From: Lentinula raphanica
Taxonomy: Eukaryota; Basidiomycota; Agaricomycetes; Agaricales; Omphalotaceae
Reading direction: 5' to 3'
DNA: 64,000 bases
Assembly (NCBI GenBank): GCA_027919835.1
Contig: JANVFP010000008.1
Coordinates: forward strand, 744,001 to 808,000
How positions within the stretch are numbered: position 1 is the stretch's first letter; every line of letters begins with the position of its first letter. This document shows, piece by piece, positions 36,924 through 48,700 of this stretch. A program made the position numbers and the translations under genes. Below the pieces are notes generated by a model. The model did no database searches. It was not told where the DNA came from and was given only the letters and a program-made list of their open reading frames with translations.

Positions 36924-39900
36924 ATGGCCTCAAATTCGTCTCAACACGGCGCGTCTTCACGAGGACTTCTAACATGGCGTCCCACAAAAATCATGAATAT
37001 GCGCGACTTGTCCAAGGACGACGACTTCCTCAGCCATCTACTCGTCGAGAAGCTAGGAACTGGCTCTGTACCATTACTCGTGCACAAAATGGACAGCTCG
37101 CGTCGGCTACCAAAGGTCTCCCCTCACGATCTAATGGAAATTGTTCGACGCGTATGTTTTGTGGAATCTTCTGCCATGTACCGCTCATTCTAACATCGTT
37201 ATATAATAGATTGTCGTATCCAAAGGTCCATTGCAACATGCAATACGAAGCGCGGTCGATGAGCTTTTCCTGTACGCCATTTTTTTCCCGCGTTTTTTCC
37301 CGGAATTACCTGGTGCTAACAAATCGTTCATCTCCTGCTACGTCGTTTTAGTCTGGCCCCAATTCGTTACTACCTTCAGAATTATACCCAGAAGCAAATC
37401 AACGCGTTTGCCACGTGTGTAACCCAATCTTTTACCATTCAACGTCACTCACGCGATGTCCTAGTCACGCTTCTCGCTACTTTGAGCTCTATCATCCCTC
37501 GGGTTCGATTGAAATTTCACATACCTCACGCTATTCACATCGTACTGGAAAGTCGGAACTCTGCATACTCGCTACACGCAATCTCGCACCGGGAACCGTT
37601 ATCACGGAGCTTAAGGGTTCCATGGCGAATCTGACGGACGAAGAGGATCGTGAACTAAAACGGACTGACCTCAGGAACTCGGATATTCGGCGGGATTTCA
37701 GCGTCATCCATTCCAAATCTATGAAGAAAAATCATCTCTTCTTAGGTCCTGCCCGATTTGTAAACGTGAGCTTTGAAGCCATCCTCTATGTTCGCGTTCT
37801 TCCTGATTTATCATGTTCTAGCATGATTGTGACAATAATTGTGAACTTTTTCGGGAAGGAAGATATATCACGTTCAGGGTGCTCAGACCAATCTCTATAG
37901 GAGAAGAGATAACTGCGCATTATGGCGATGGTTATTGTATGTCACATTCCTTTTGGAACCCGTTGTTTGTTCTGATTTTTTCCAGTCGGTCGCAAGAATC
38001 GACATTGCTTGTGCGAAACTTGCGAGAAAAAGGGCAAGGGCGGTTACGCTCCTGATCACACGGACGATGATATTCCATCCGATACAGCATCCTCTGATTC
38101 AGATTCAGATGATTCCGATTCTGAAACCGAAGTAATATCGACTACACCGGAGGATGACGCAGATAAAGGTCAAGTGAACTTGAATGAAAGGCGCACGCGC
38201 CGCGGTGTATACGCTGTCGTCACCAAGGAAGAGGACCACTCTGACGAGAGCGACGACGAAGATGGGAGTATCATACCACTTGCTGGTGCTTCGGATATTC
38301 CGACACCAGGCGAGATTGAAATGGCGGACTCAACCTCGATCCTTACTTCCCTCCCATCGTCTAGGGCAGCTTCCAACTGTGATCCTGTGGGACCTTCACG
38401 TCTGTCCTCTTCTGTCTCCGAGTTGACTCCAATCTCTCGTTCAACTTCGTCGTTGAGCTCTCTATCTTCACTCGAAACATCTACTCCTAAAAGTTCAACC
38501 TACCAATCCATCATATCTACACGGCGGCAAAAGGCTCAAGCAGAAGCAGCGGCGCGCGCGTCGGCTTCTTCAGCCATTCCAGAGGATTCGATTTCTACCT
38601 CTTTATCCCGACAAATGACACGAACCTCTATGTCCATAACTCCGAGTAAGGGCAAAGGGAAGCAAAAAGCTTCCAGCCGCGCATCCTCAACTCCGAGGCG
38701 GTCCGACAATCTGAGCACAACGGAGAACCTCAAACCGAAAGACGAAGATCCGCGGATACTGCGACCTCGTCTGACGACAAGTGGCGTTGCGTCTGAAGTT
38801 CTCAAGGACATGCCTGCAAAGCCAGAAATCCCCCGTGGGTCAGATGGAAAGCCTCTGCCCATATGTGCCACATGTCGCAATATTCTGCCGGTCATCTCAG
38901 TTGACCACCAAATTGTATGGGGTCTTGGTTTGGAAAAAGAATCAAAAAAGAAGAAGGCGAAGCAGGACTGTCCAAGGTATGTAACGAGGTTTTTGCGCGA
39001 AGCGGGAAGCCATATGAGTAACACATGGTTTCTAGATGCATGCGCCATTACGCTATATATGGTGAACCCTGGCCTCGACGCGTTCCCTTGCCTGGATGTG
39101 CCTCGACTCTGAACGCAACGCCCCGAGAAGAGACGACGCCGGTGGAATTCGCGCGGAAGGTGACACACAAAGTGTTACCTGTATTGGACCGTAAAATTGC
39201 GGCGGTCGCTTCATCTAAAAGGAAACGTTCTTCTGAAGTACCAGAAGCAGAGGAGACTGGCCATCCTGCGAAGAAACGGAAGGGGTCGGTCGAGCCCTCC
39301 ATAACAAAGAAACGGGTTCCAGTCCCACTCCCTGAAGGCCAGAAACGGAAGCGTGGGCGACCGAGGTTAATGTCGGTCCCTGTGACAGATTCTGCCCCGC
39401 CTCCGGTTGTGAAGGCGGAAGACAACGAGGAGCCACTTCATCCCAGCGGATTCAAAACGCAGGGTAGGAGAATGAATGGACGATTTGAGAAGAAAGTGTC
39501 GTCATCGAGTCCTCAAAAAGGTGTTAATCCCGATAGCCCGCAGGCTGTGGATGCCCACGCAAGTCGCGCTCAACGTGCTCTCGAGAGGGAGAAGACGAAA
39601 CAGAGCATCGAGAGGGAATTACTGGCGAAGAGAGGACTGAGCGAAATCGAAATTGAGCAAATCACGAAAAGGGGAAAATGGGATGATGGTAGTTCGCATA
39701 AGAAAGAACTACCCCTCAAAAAAATCTTTCCTAAACGATCAGCGTCCTTTCGCAGTGGCAATTTGTTCTCAAGGCCGAATCCCATGAGTTTTGCTGCTCG
39801 AGCATGGGCCAATCCTCTTGTTTCTGATGATGGTTCGTCAGAGGACGAGAAGGGGCCGAATACCCCAGAGGAATCTCAATCGCCTCCCGCGATCGTGGAA

Positions 39901-40476
39901 GTGGACTTGGAGGATTGGGATCGAGGGCCATCGCTCATCGTCACAGCACCGGCGGTGCCTCCCGCCTATAAACCGTCACCGTTCAGCTTTGCTCGTCGTC
40001 GATGGTCTTCTCTATCGGCTTCGCCTGTAGAGGAAACAAGGAAATCGACAACGAATGAAGTGAAACTGAATGTGGATGCGAGACCTCCTCTCAACATGGA
40101 GAGAATCCTCGGTAACAGTTCGTACAACAGTTCGTCAACATACAAAGCTCAGCCGTCGACGTCGTATGAGAAATGGAACATGCAAGACGTCTCATCCTCG
40201 TCGGAAGAAGAAGTACGTACTTACGGTACATGAGATTCCATTATATGTATTGATGAATGATTATAGGATACCCAGAATCTCTTCACATTACGAGTCACTC
40301 CTTTCCGTGAGGACGAAACCAACAAACGCCCTTTGGCTCTGCAGCATACATATCCGTCTGATGTGGTTTACACCCAAGGGTCTGGTTTCTCCCCCGACCT
40401 TTCTTTCGCACCGCCTAATTTTATTGCCCCGAACTTTAACGATGCTGGTTGGGAATCCGACATCTCAGATTCATAA
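36924..40476 (+). CDS. Set9/Suv4-20-type histone H4 Lys20 methyltransferase
   Basis: Predicted to methylate H4K20 in chromatin, used in checkpoint and heterochromatin control. ATG at 36924. The N-terminal region specific to this family (LSKDDDFLSHLLVEKLG, HDLMEIVRR) precedes the SET domain: LCILATRNLAPGTVITELKG, FSVIHSKSMKKNHLFLGPARFVNH, DCDNNCEL, and ISIGEEITAHYGDGYFG. It closes with the post-SET-like HCLCETC. The long tail is Ser/Thr/acid-rich. It includes a second Cys cluster (LPICATCRNIL near 38860) and an AT-hook-like KRKRGRPR (39350). It ends GWESDISDS with TAA at 40474-40476. About nine introns and roughly 1,000 residues. The catalytic core looks complete. Confidence 0.93.
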
Positions 40477-40842
40477 ATTATGTGTGTATTATTATTGATG
40501 TTTTGCACAGTGCTGTACGCATTTCTTTGCTCTTTGCTCATTGACTTGGACCCCGGCATTTACTGTATCCCCCAAACTACTGATTTCTTCATATACGAAC
40601 CTCGAACTTTGATGCAGTTCGTATGTATAGCTCAGCGCACTTCTTTGTATGTATGTCCTATAGTTGTTACATTACCATAATGTCCTTTATTCTTGCCTTG
40701 CCCTAATTCGAGGAAAAGTACCACTCAATCGAAATGTGGCGCACGCGGATGTCCGATGATTTACCTCGGCTTTCGGTCTACTTGTTATTCCGGACAACTT
40801 GAACCTTTACTCTCATAACCGGTCAACAAGGTACTAGCAATT
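40477..40842. other. Intergenic, no gene seen
   Basis: About 365 bp, with the 3' UTR of the methyltransferase gene and the SDR promoter. Confidence 0.4.
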
Positions 40843-42262
40843 ATGCCTGAACCATCCAGTAAATCTGTATACGACAATACCAGACAAAAGCCTTCTTCCT
40901 CAGATGACTTTCTCAAATCGTCTTTGGCACGAATTCAAAGAATACAATCTCACCTCGACACATCTCCTCGAGGAACTCGGATGAAAGGAAAAGTCTGTAT
41001 CATTACTGGTGCTGGCTCACTCAAGGGTATTGGGTACGAATTTGGTCCATATCATGACTGTGGACTAAGAATTCATTTCCGTGCACCTTGGACTCATTCA
41101 CAGCCGTGCCTCTGCATTCCTCTTTGCTCACGAAGGCGAGAACGATCATTAGAAACCAACAATATTCCGGACTGAAACCCATTGAAGGCGCTGCACATCT
41201 CTACCTCAGTGACTATGATCCAACTCATTTACCCAAACTCAAAGATGACCTCCAGAAGAAATATCCAGACGTAAAGGTGACGAATGATTTCCGAGAGTAC
41301 TTATCGAATCTCCGAACTGATTTCATAACAGGTCGACACTTCAGTATTCGATGCAGCTTCGGAAGGAGACGTTATCGCAGTGTGCGAACAGGCATTCCAG
41401 GAAGAAAGTCGACTCGACGTGTTTTTTGCAAACGCAGGATGGGCTACTCGCGATGTGCTAGCAAACACCGAAGCCAAAACATTCATGGAGAGCATGAGAA
41501 TAAATGCGCTGTCGTGAATATTCTATCCCTTCCTCGCTTCAGATCGATTCAAGCGTATGTTCGGTAGATGTTTTCTGGCGATCAAATACGCGTCTCCATG
41601 GATGACCAAGACAAACCCTTCTCGAGGTAAGGAACTTAGTGGAGGAAGTATCATCCTTACCGCTTCTAGTATGTGTCATTTCATGTTCAAACTACACTCC
41701 AGGCTCATATTCGGTCTCTTGACAGTTGCTGGGTTGCGTTCTGGGGCGGGAACTGTTGATTGTAAGTAACATTCTTTCAGTCACTGTCGAGCATAATGTA
41801 CATTCCCTATTTCGCTCCATACTAGATTCTGCCGCAAAGGCAGCAGTCAATTCGTTGGCAAAGACCGGAGCTAACCAACTAGCACGCACTGGCGTACGAG
41901 TCAACTCGATCTGTCCCGGACTTATCGAGACCGGAATGACGAGTGACACGTTCGAGTATGCCAAGATGCGCGGGACTCAGGGTAAGATTGGGCAGCTCAA
42001 TCCGCTGGGAAGGTGGGCTGTTGCGGAAGAGATCGGTCAGATGGCTTTGTTTCTCGCAAGTGGTGAGCCTAACGTTTCAACTTTTCTGGTCTGAGAGACG
42101 TTGTTCATCGGATTGTAGATGATTCAAGCTATGTGAACGGGTAAGTTTTGCATCCTGGTCGAAGCCAGCTGTATTCTAATCTTTGATCGTGTCAGACAAA
42201 ACATAGCTGTGGACGGTGGTCTATCGTCTTCTCATCCTGTGGTACCAGGACGGTGGGCATAA
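40843..42262 (+). CDS. Short-chain dehydrogenase/reductase
   Basis: NAD(P)-dependent oxidoreductase with a classical SDR fold; substrate unknown. ATG at 40843. An N-terminal extension of about 45 residues precedes the nucleotide-binding motif VCIITGAGSLKGIG. RASAFLFAHEG follows after an intron, then AAHLYLSDYDP, the structural motif FFANAGWA, the catalytic Ser in GGSIILTAS, and the active-site YSAAK (its Tyr codon is split by an intron at about 41761-41825). RVNSICPGLIETGM and NIAVDGGLSSSHP complete the fold. It ends GRWA with TAA at 42260-42262. To keep FAHEG-AAHLYL in frame the intron at 41136-41187 must use a GC donor. The alternative is a two-base deletion. Confidence 0.9.
41136..41187 (+). 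other. Candidate GC-AG intron in SDR gene
   Basis: AAG|GCGAGA to TTGAAG, 52 bases. Splicing gives HEGAAHLYL, the expected SDR strand. No GT donor restores the frame. The donor is weaker than the usual GCAAGT. Confidence 0.5.
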
Positions 42263-42596
42263 GGGCGCAGAATCTCCAGCAATATCTCATTTCCTAGTGC
42301 AATATTCTATCGGCCTGCCTTCAAATGCTCTTAGTAGACAATGATACAATGATCATGCAAGTGTATACTCCAGTCTCCAAGCATGTTAGTTTACAAATCT
42401 GCAAGCAAGGCAAACTCATACTGTTCCTTGATTTATTGGACTAAGCTCATTGATACAGGAACGTTGTTCGAAGGAAGGTCAGGAAGTATAGCATATGGTA
42501 TCTATCAATGACCTGAATTATATGAGGAAGAGCAATATGATCTTGACCGATGCAGTACTTTTGAAACTATTGACATAAGTAGAGGGAGAATAGCTT
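42263..42596. other. Intergenic, convergent gene ends
   Basis: About 330 bp between the SDR and FKBP stop codons, both 3' ends. Nothing else seen. Confidence 0.4.
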
Positions 42597-44163
42597 TTAC
42601 TTGATGGAGACGCATTTGACCTCTGATTTTACCAGTCAGTTGAAATCAGAGAACGTAAGGATTAATGAACACTCACCGAATATCAGCGTAGAGTTACCAG
42701 GAATTTCAGGTGGAGAACCTCTCTTGCCGTACCCTAATGCAGGAGGTACTGTGAGGACTCTTTCGCCACCTGCTTGCATGCCAGCAATTCCCTCATCCCA
42801 TCCTAGTCGATTGTCAAGTCTCAGCTCTCTGTCAGGATTGAGATATTCAAATCGCACCTTTGATCACCTCGCCTGCACCTAGACGGAAAATGAACTTGGT
42901 TTTTTGGGTGAGCACAAGGGTTAAGAGGCGTTAACCAGGAAAGTATTCACCGGTTTCCCTTTCGTGTTACTGTCAAAGACCTTGCCATTCGTGAGTTTGC
43001 CAATGTAGCGCATTGAGATCGTTTGACCCTTCTTAGCCATAGGGCCGGTACCAACTTTCGCGTCCTTGATTTTCAGCCCAGATGGAAGTTCTTTTTCCTT
43101 CGGCTTTGCCTTGTCCTCTTTCGCTTTCTTATCTCCCTTCTGCCCATCTGCTTTCTTCTCCCCGTCCTTCTGCGTATCCTCCTTCTTCTTTTCTTGGGGA
43201 GCGCCAGAAGCAGCGGCAGTGCCATCTTGGAGCTTCTGCTTCTTGTTCTTCTTCTTCTCGGCCTTGGACGGCTTCGCAGGAGCAGCATCCGCAGCGTCGT
43301 TGGATGCCAATGAATCGCGTCCACGTTTTGAGCCTGTTGGCAGATCATTCTCATCCTCGAGCTCTTCGAAACGGCTAGAGAGCAAGTTGTCGGATTAGAT
43401 AAATATGATACGAGGAGCGTTAAATCCGCACCTTGCGTCACTGTCCATGTCCAGCTCATCCATTGGCATCTCGACATCCGAGCTCACGTAACGAAGGTCG
43501 TGAACGTCTTCATCTTCATCCTCACTTTCATCGTCGGACATACCACCACCCATTCCAGGCACATTCTGATCTGTACCATGTATTAGATTGTCTGGACGCG
43601 TTCTTTTGCAAACGAAGACTTACCGAGGTAGTATCCACTTAAGCAGACCGTGCTGCGGGACAAAGAAATGCGCGTTCAGGACAAGAGAGTTACGAGGAAA
43701 ACGAACAGTTTACTTTTTGCCGACGATTTGGAACTTGTAGGATTGACCCTCGAGAAGGATGATTGACACCATGCTTTGCTCGATCTATGAATATGAGGAT
43801 GGAGAAAGATTAACGGCCGGAAATCTGCAGTCAAGTCGCGTACTTACTTTACCGGCTGTCAACGAACAGATAGTTATGGTTTGTTCCTTTGGGCCAGCAT
43901 TTTTTTCGTCTTCTTCATCATCTTCGTCCTCATCATCCTCAAAGCTATCCTGACTGAGCACAGGAATAGTGAGCTTGAAGGTAGTCCTCTCATTCGCGTC
44001 AGCGAGAACATCACCAAGCGCGACGTTGGTGATTTTTAGGTCCCATGGAGGAAATACTTCCACGGTTGTTCCACCTTCCAGTTCAGTACCCCTACACAGT
44101 GTCAGAATATGTAATATGTTCACGAGTTGAGCAAGAATACCATGGGGCAATAGCGATGGACAT
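42597..44163 (-). CDS. Nucleolar FKBP-type peptidyl-prolyl isomerase (Fpr3/Fpr4-like)
   Basis: Prolyl isomerase and histone chaperone of the nucleus. ATG at 44163 (MSIAIAPWG), with a nucleoplasmin-like N-domain ([30 protein letters not shown]), a first acidic tract ([11 protein letters not shown]) and [28 protein letters not shown], a second acidic tract ([12 protein letters not shown]) and a long Lys/Glu-rich basic linker follow. The C-terminal FKBP domain has [56 protein letters not shown] and [20 protein letters not shown]. The active-site pattern looks intact. It ends VKCVSIK at 42597. Divergent from ARPC4 with 148 bp between starts. Confidence 0.93.
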
Positions 44164-44311
44164 TGTGGAAGAATTGAACGTGAAGGAAAAGAATCAAGTT
44201 CAAGTTGAAAAGAAAAAATTGACCTTGATTTATTGAGTGAATAAGGCAGTTGTTTCTCACACTAATCTGCATCGTCGTACCAACAGAGCGCATTCATTCT
44301 CTCCTAGCCAA
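44164..44311. promoter_or_regulatory. Bidirectional promoter between FKBP and ARPC4 genes
   Basis: 148 bp separate the divergent start codons, so the promoters overlap. Inferred. Confidence 0.45.
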
Positions 44312-45138
44312 ATGGTAATCCAATGCTTTCTCCTCGAGTTATAACGCAGCTAATACTCTCCAAAGTCAAACGTACTCCGACCTTACCTTGCCGCTGTGAG
44401 ATCTACTCTAACAGCGGCTCTCACTTTGGAGAACTTCTCCTCTCAAGTGCGTTCGCCTGCATCGCCCGACATTCACATACTGATTGTTCTCATCAGGTCG
44501 TGGAACGACACAACAAACCCGAAGTTGAAGCAGGGCAAGTTCTTCTCATCTCTCTGGACTGATCCGACTCAGAACAACTTGGTCAGAGGTTCCAAAGAAG
44601 TTCTCCTCAATCCCTTGATCATTTCGCGTAACGAGAATGAACGCGTTCTCATCGAACCCTCAATCAATTCGATCCGACTCAGTATTAAAATCAAACAAGC
44701 AGACGAGATAGAGAGGATCTTATGTCACAAGTTCACCCGATTCATGATGCAAAGAGCGGAGAGTTTCATTGTACTACGACGGAAACCTGTTACAGTGAGT
44801 CTCCCAGAAACACTTTCAGTGGAATCATCCAAACATCATTTCTGCCACAGGGCTACGATATCTCCTTCCTCATCACAAACACACATTCAGAGACGATGTT
44901 GAAGCACAAGATCGTGGATTTCATCATTCAGTCAGTGTTTCTGGAAATGTCCCTTCCTTTATATGCATTCAGCAATGATGTTTTAGGTTCATGGAAGAAG
45001 TAGATAGGGAAATTAGTGAAATGAAGCTCAGTCTCAATGCTCGCGCTCGTATCGTAGCAGAATCTTATCTCACAGCGGTGCGTCTACTCTCGTACGGTCT
45101 TCGAAAATCTGACATTCTTTGAGCAGATCAGTACCTAG
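44312..45138 (+). CDS. ARPC4: ARPC4, Arp2/3 complex 20-kDa subunit
   Basis: Core subunit of the actin-nucleating Arp2/3 complex, needed for branched actin at endocytic patches. The start codon at 44312-44314 appears to stand alone: an intron (GTAATC to CCAAAG) follows it directly and joins ATG to TCA AAC GTA, giving [20 protein letters not shown]. Then come [79 protein letters not shown] and [20 protein letters not shown], ending AIST with TAG at 45136-45138. The intron at 44535-44586 uses a GC donor. Length, about 170 residues, is right for the family. Complete. Confidence 0.94.
44535..44586 (+). other. GC-AG intron in ARPC4
   Basis: AGG|GCAAGT matches the usual GC-donor consensus. Acceptor GGTCAG, 52 bases. 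Joins VEAG to GSKEVLLNP in frame. The nearby GT gives the wrong frame. Confidence 0.7.
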
Positions 45139-45788
45139 AAAACTCAACCTCCATTCTTGCTCGTAGAGCCTACGTGAGGAACGTTGTATCATTCCTTGTC
45201 CAGCATAGGATCTAAGTCAACAAGCAATGCATATCCTTGTACATTATCAGCAGGCAAGGGATCAAGTGCTCCCCGTGTTTGATGCGCGCGCGCGTCGATT
45301 GTTTATACATGATATATCCTGGCATATCCCGATCGATCCATTCTCTTGCACAATGTGAAGCTCTACTGGCAGAATGCAAGGATTCTATCCCATGAAGCTG
45401 AATTCTATGATTTGACCTAGAAAGCTACTCGCCTCCTGATTGCAGGTTTGTTCGAGGTACAGGGGACCTGCCATCTTCTGGGCTTGCAGAGAATCGTAGG
45501 CATCGTTCGTCCTCAGGTGTTAGTTCGATGCAATCGGGTGACCGACCGATGCATGAATCTGCTCGAGTTGGTCCAGATGAAAGTAACATACCAGTGGATC
45601 AATGTGGGGAACGGTCAAGTCCACATAGGCGTAGTGCATTTGAGGCCAAGATTTGTAAGAACAAGTACTGTATCGTGCAATAGAGGCAGGTATGTAAGAT
45701 AAAGTAAGCGATTAAGAGCTCTACGCGTGCGCACGCGTCTATTGTTCATAGTTTATTTATCATTATCCTCTTTGTATCCTTTCCTGTT
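45139..45788. other. Intergenic, no gene seen
   Basis: About 650 bp between convergent gene ends. Contains an alternating purine-pyrimidine GCGCGCGCG stretch near 45288 and a short palindrome ACGCGTGCGCACGCGT near 45724. An 84-codon open frame at 45448-45702 has no supporting features. Confidence 0.4.
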
Positions 45789-48700
45789 TCATTCATTCCC
45801 TTGCGAAGCTGCTCTATGTGCCGCCTCCTGCCGCCTCACTCCAAAGAGTTCAAGAAGATCTATTCATAGGAATGAAATCGTTCAATCCTGACCGGTGCTA
45901 AGATTCACTGACCTTGCAATCTCGCCTCCCGATGTTGTCGCTCAGTTTCCCTCCTCTTGACACCGGAAAAAGCCTATGCAAGGAACAATCACAAGCCTTA
46001 CAAACTGACAAGGAAATATCGTGGCTGGCACTTACCTCCTTGATAAGGTTCTTCTTCCGATCTTGGATTTCGAGCACCTGGAATGAACGCATGAGAGAGT
46101 TTCAGCGACAGTCAGACACATAATTCGATTCTTCACCTTCGATTCAACGGTATTCTCAGCAATGAGCTGATAGACATGAACAGGTTTTGTTTGACCGATC
46201 CGGTTTACCCTGTCTATAGCCTGACTTTCGATTCCTTCTTGCCACCAACTGTATGTCATCCAGCAAATCAATATCTCGCAGTGCTTGTTGTTCCAACAGA
46301 GTATACGTACGGATCCATACTACATATGCCGTGACAGCGTAACCGTAAGTGCGTGAATCAATAGTAAAGAAGATTGCGTACAGGTAGACGTTGTTCGCGA
46401 CTTTTGGAGTGAGTTGTAAGCGTATGAAAGTCTTGCCTTATCATGGAAGGCTCACCTGTGAGATTGAGTCCCAATGCTCCCGCTTTCAACGAAATGAGCA
46501 TGACTGCGGGATTGTTTGAATTTTGAGCGCCGTTGAAGCCAAAGTCGTCTTCGGAGTCCTCAAAATCACTATATCTTGGGATTTGCCTCGCTTTGCCTTT
46601 GCCTTTACCTTTACTAGTCCTAGTAACCGTGACTTCGTCCTCGAAATCCGAATGATCGTCATCCGACAAAGCCATCACAAAGTCGTCGTCGTTATTATCA
46701 TCGTTATGTCCCTCCTCTTCGATTCTATAGGACGCTTTGCGGGCTCGGCGCGACCTTGGTGCAGTAGTCGATGTGTCCTTCTTCGTTTGCGAACGTTCAA
46801 GAGGCGCAGAGAACCGAGCAATCGCATCTGCTCTTCGATTTGCCGACATTTGTCCATCGAACCGGACATAAGCAATTCTGAGGATGAGAACGTCAGCAAA
46901 AGTGGTACACCAGATTTCCAAGGTCTGCTTTACCCTCGTTGGTCAAAAGCTTCCGCAATCTGAAGAAAGACTCCGTGAGAAGCAGGATTGTCAAAGATTG
47001 TTTGCATACCTTGTCAAGAAAGGTCTACAATCGGAAATGTTTCAGCATTATATACTCTCCAAGAATATTGAGGACGCACTGTGAATTGCGAGAATACAAG
47101 GGACTTTTCTCCCTCTGGAGTAAGCTTAAGGAGTTGTACCAGTTGTTCAATCTTGGCCGAAGGCGCTTTGCGGAACTCTTCTTCGATTTCGTCGCTCTCG
47201 GAACGGAAGGAAGGCTGGGTCATGTCTATCGGAGGCGGGGGATCGTGAAGATCATTGATGCTTAGCGGGCGTCGATCCTAGATGATAAGATGTATTCAGC
47301 TATTCCTCTGATCAACCTCAGGATGCAAGTATATCAACGATACCATGGGACATTTCGAGTCTCTAGCGATGGCTTCTTTGATACTAGAACTCTGGTCAAT
47401 AACTCGAATCTGTGAGAGGGTGTATACATCATACCAAGAGAAGCAGAAAACGTGGGAGCAGCTCGTTATCTTTATTTCATGCTCAGCGATCACCGAAAAA
47501 CAAATTGGACACTCCTCGCATTCCTCGATAGCTTGGGAAAGGCGAGCTTGTAGGCGTCTTTTGAGCTCAGGTGTAATTTCGATGCGACTGATACTTCCAA
47601 CATCAGTGTGCTTCAGTTGATCCAGATAGTTACGAGGTAATAGAGCTGGGTGAAGGACAAGTTGACGCATACGAGTCAGCATACTTAGTGCATTGGATTG
47701 CATCTGTGCAAATAGTAGAGAATTGAGCAGGTATGGGTAAAGAGCAAAGAGGAGGTTACCATTGCATGAGAGCCCACATTCATCAATGCTTCGAATCTCT
47801 TGCCTGAGAATTGTTCGACTTCATCATATATTTTCTGAAAGGGTGTTTCTGTTTCGGAACAACTGAGGCACAAATTGGGTCTCACCCTTGCTTCGTCGCT
47901 GAGGGCTACTGGAATCTTGATCATTTCCACCTATAGCCTTGGGTTAATCACAGCATGAAATGCGAATACAAAGACTGAGTTACAGGAGGTAAGGGTACCA
48001 AAGGATTTCCGGCGCTATCCTGCATCTGTATTGTTGTTTGAGCTTTGGCCAGAATTCCCAGTTGGTTTTCATACCTCCTTCGTCCGTCTAAGGCAGATAT
48101 GGCTCATGAGCGCCTGTAATACAGTCAACGATTTACAAGCAAATTGATGATGATAACACGTACTCTTAAAAGTTCTGCACCAGATGGGTCTCCAGCTTTC
48201 AAGGGTCTTAGAAGGAGTCGTTTGAAAAAGTCTTCGTCATTGAGTGGATGACAGATCCGAAGAAAGGTCAATAGGGAGCCTAAGTCCTGATGCAGATATA
48301 AGATGAGCAGAAAAGTGGTTCATAGTTTGGAGATTACCCTTGGAGAATTGATCTGGAAGAATAACTCAGTCAAGAGGTTCATGTACATAGCTAAGGGACC
48401 AAACGCACAATAGGAGTTCCAGTGAGGACCCAACGTCTTTCGGCTTCGAGTGCACACACAGCTTGACTCATCTTCGCTTTGGGGTTTCGAATGGTGTGGC
48501 CTTCGTCAAGAATGATACGCTAAGTGCCAGACAGTTAGGATCAGTTCTCCACAGGTAGAGCTGTGAAAAGTGCTTCACCTTCCACTTGATTCCAAATAAA
48601 CTTTTCTCTGATTTCTTCTTCTTTTTCGCAGGCTGATCTCTAGGGCTGTCGTGCTCGATAGCCACCGTTTGATAAGTAGTGAATACGACATCATACTTCG

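Noticed and set aside
43023..43398. Hydrophobic plus-strand frames rich in Leu, Phe and Ser
   Set aside because: Antisense of the Lys/Glu-rich linker of the FKBP gene.
47400..47460. RING finger lacking a Cys in the Rad5-like protein, or a 25-base intron
   Set aside because: A 51-base intron ending TTCTAG gives [18 protein letters not shown] with the Cys restored.
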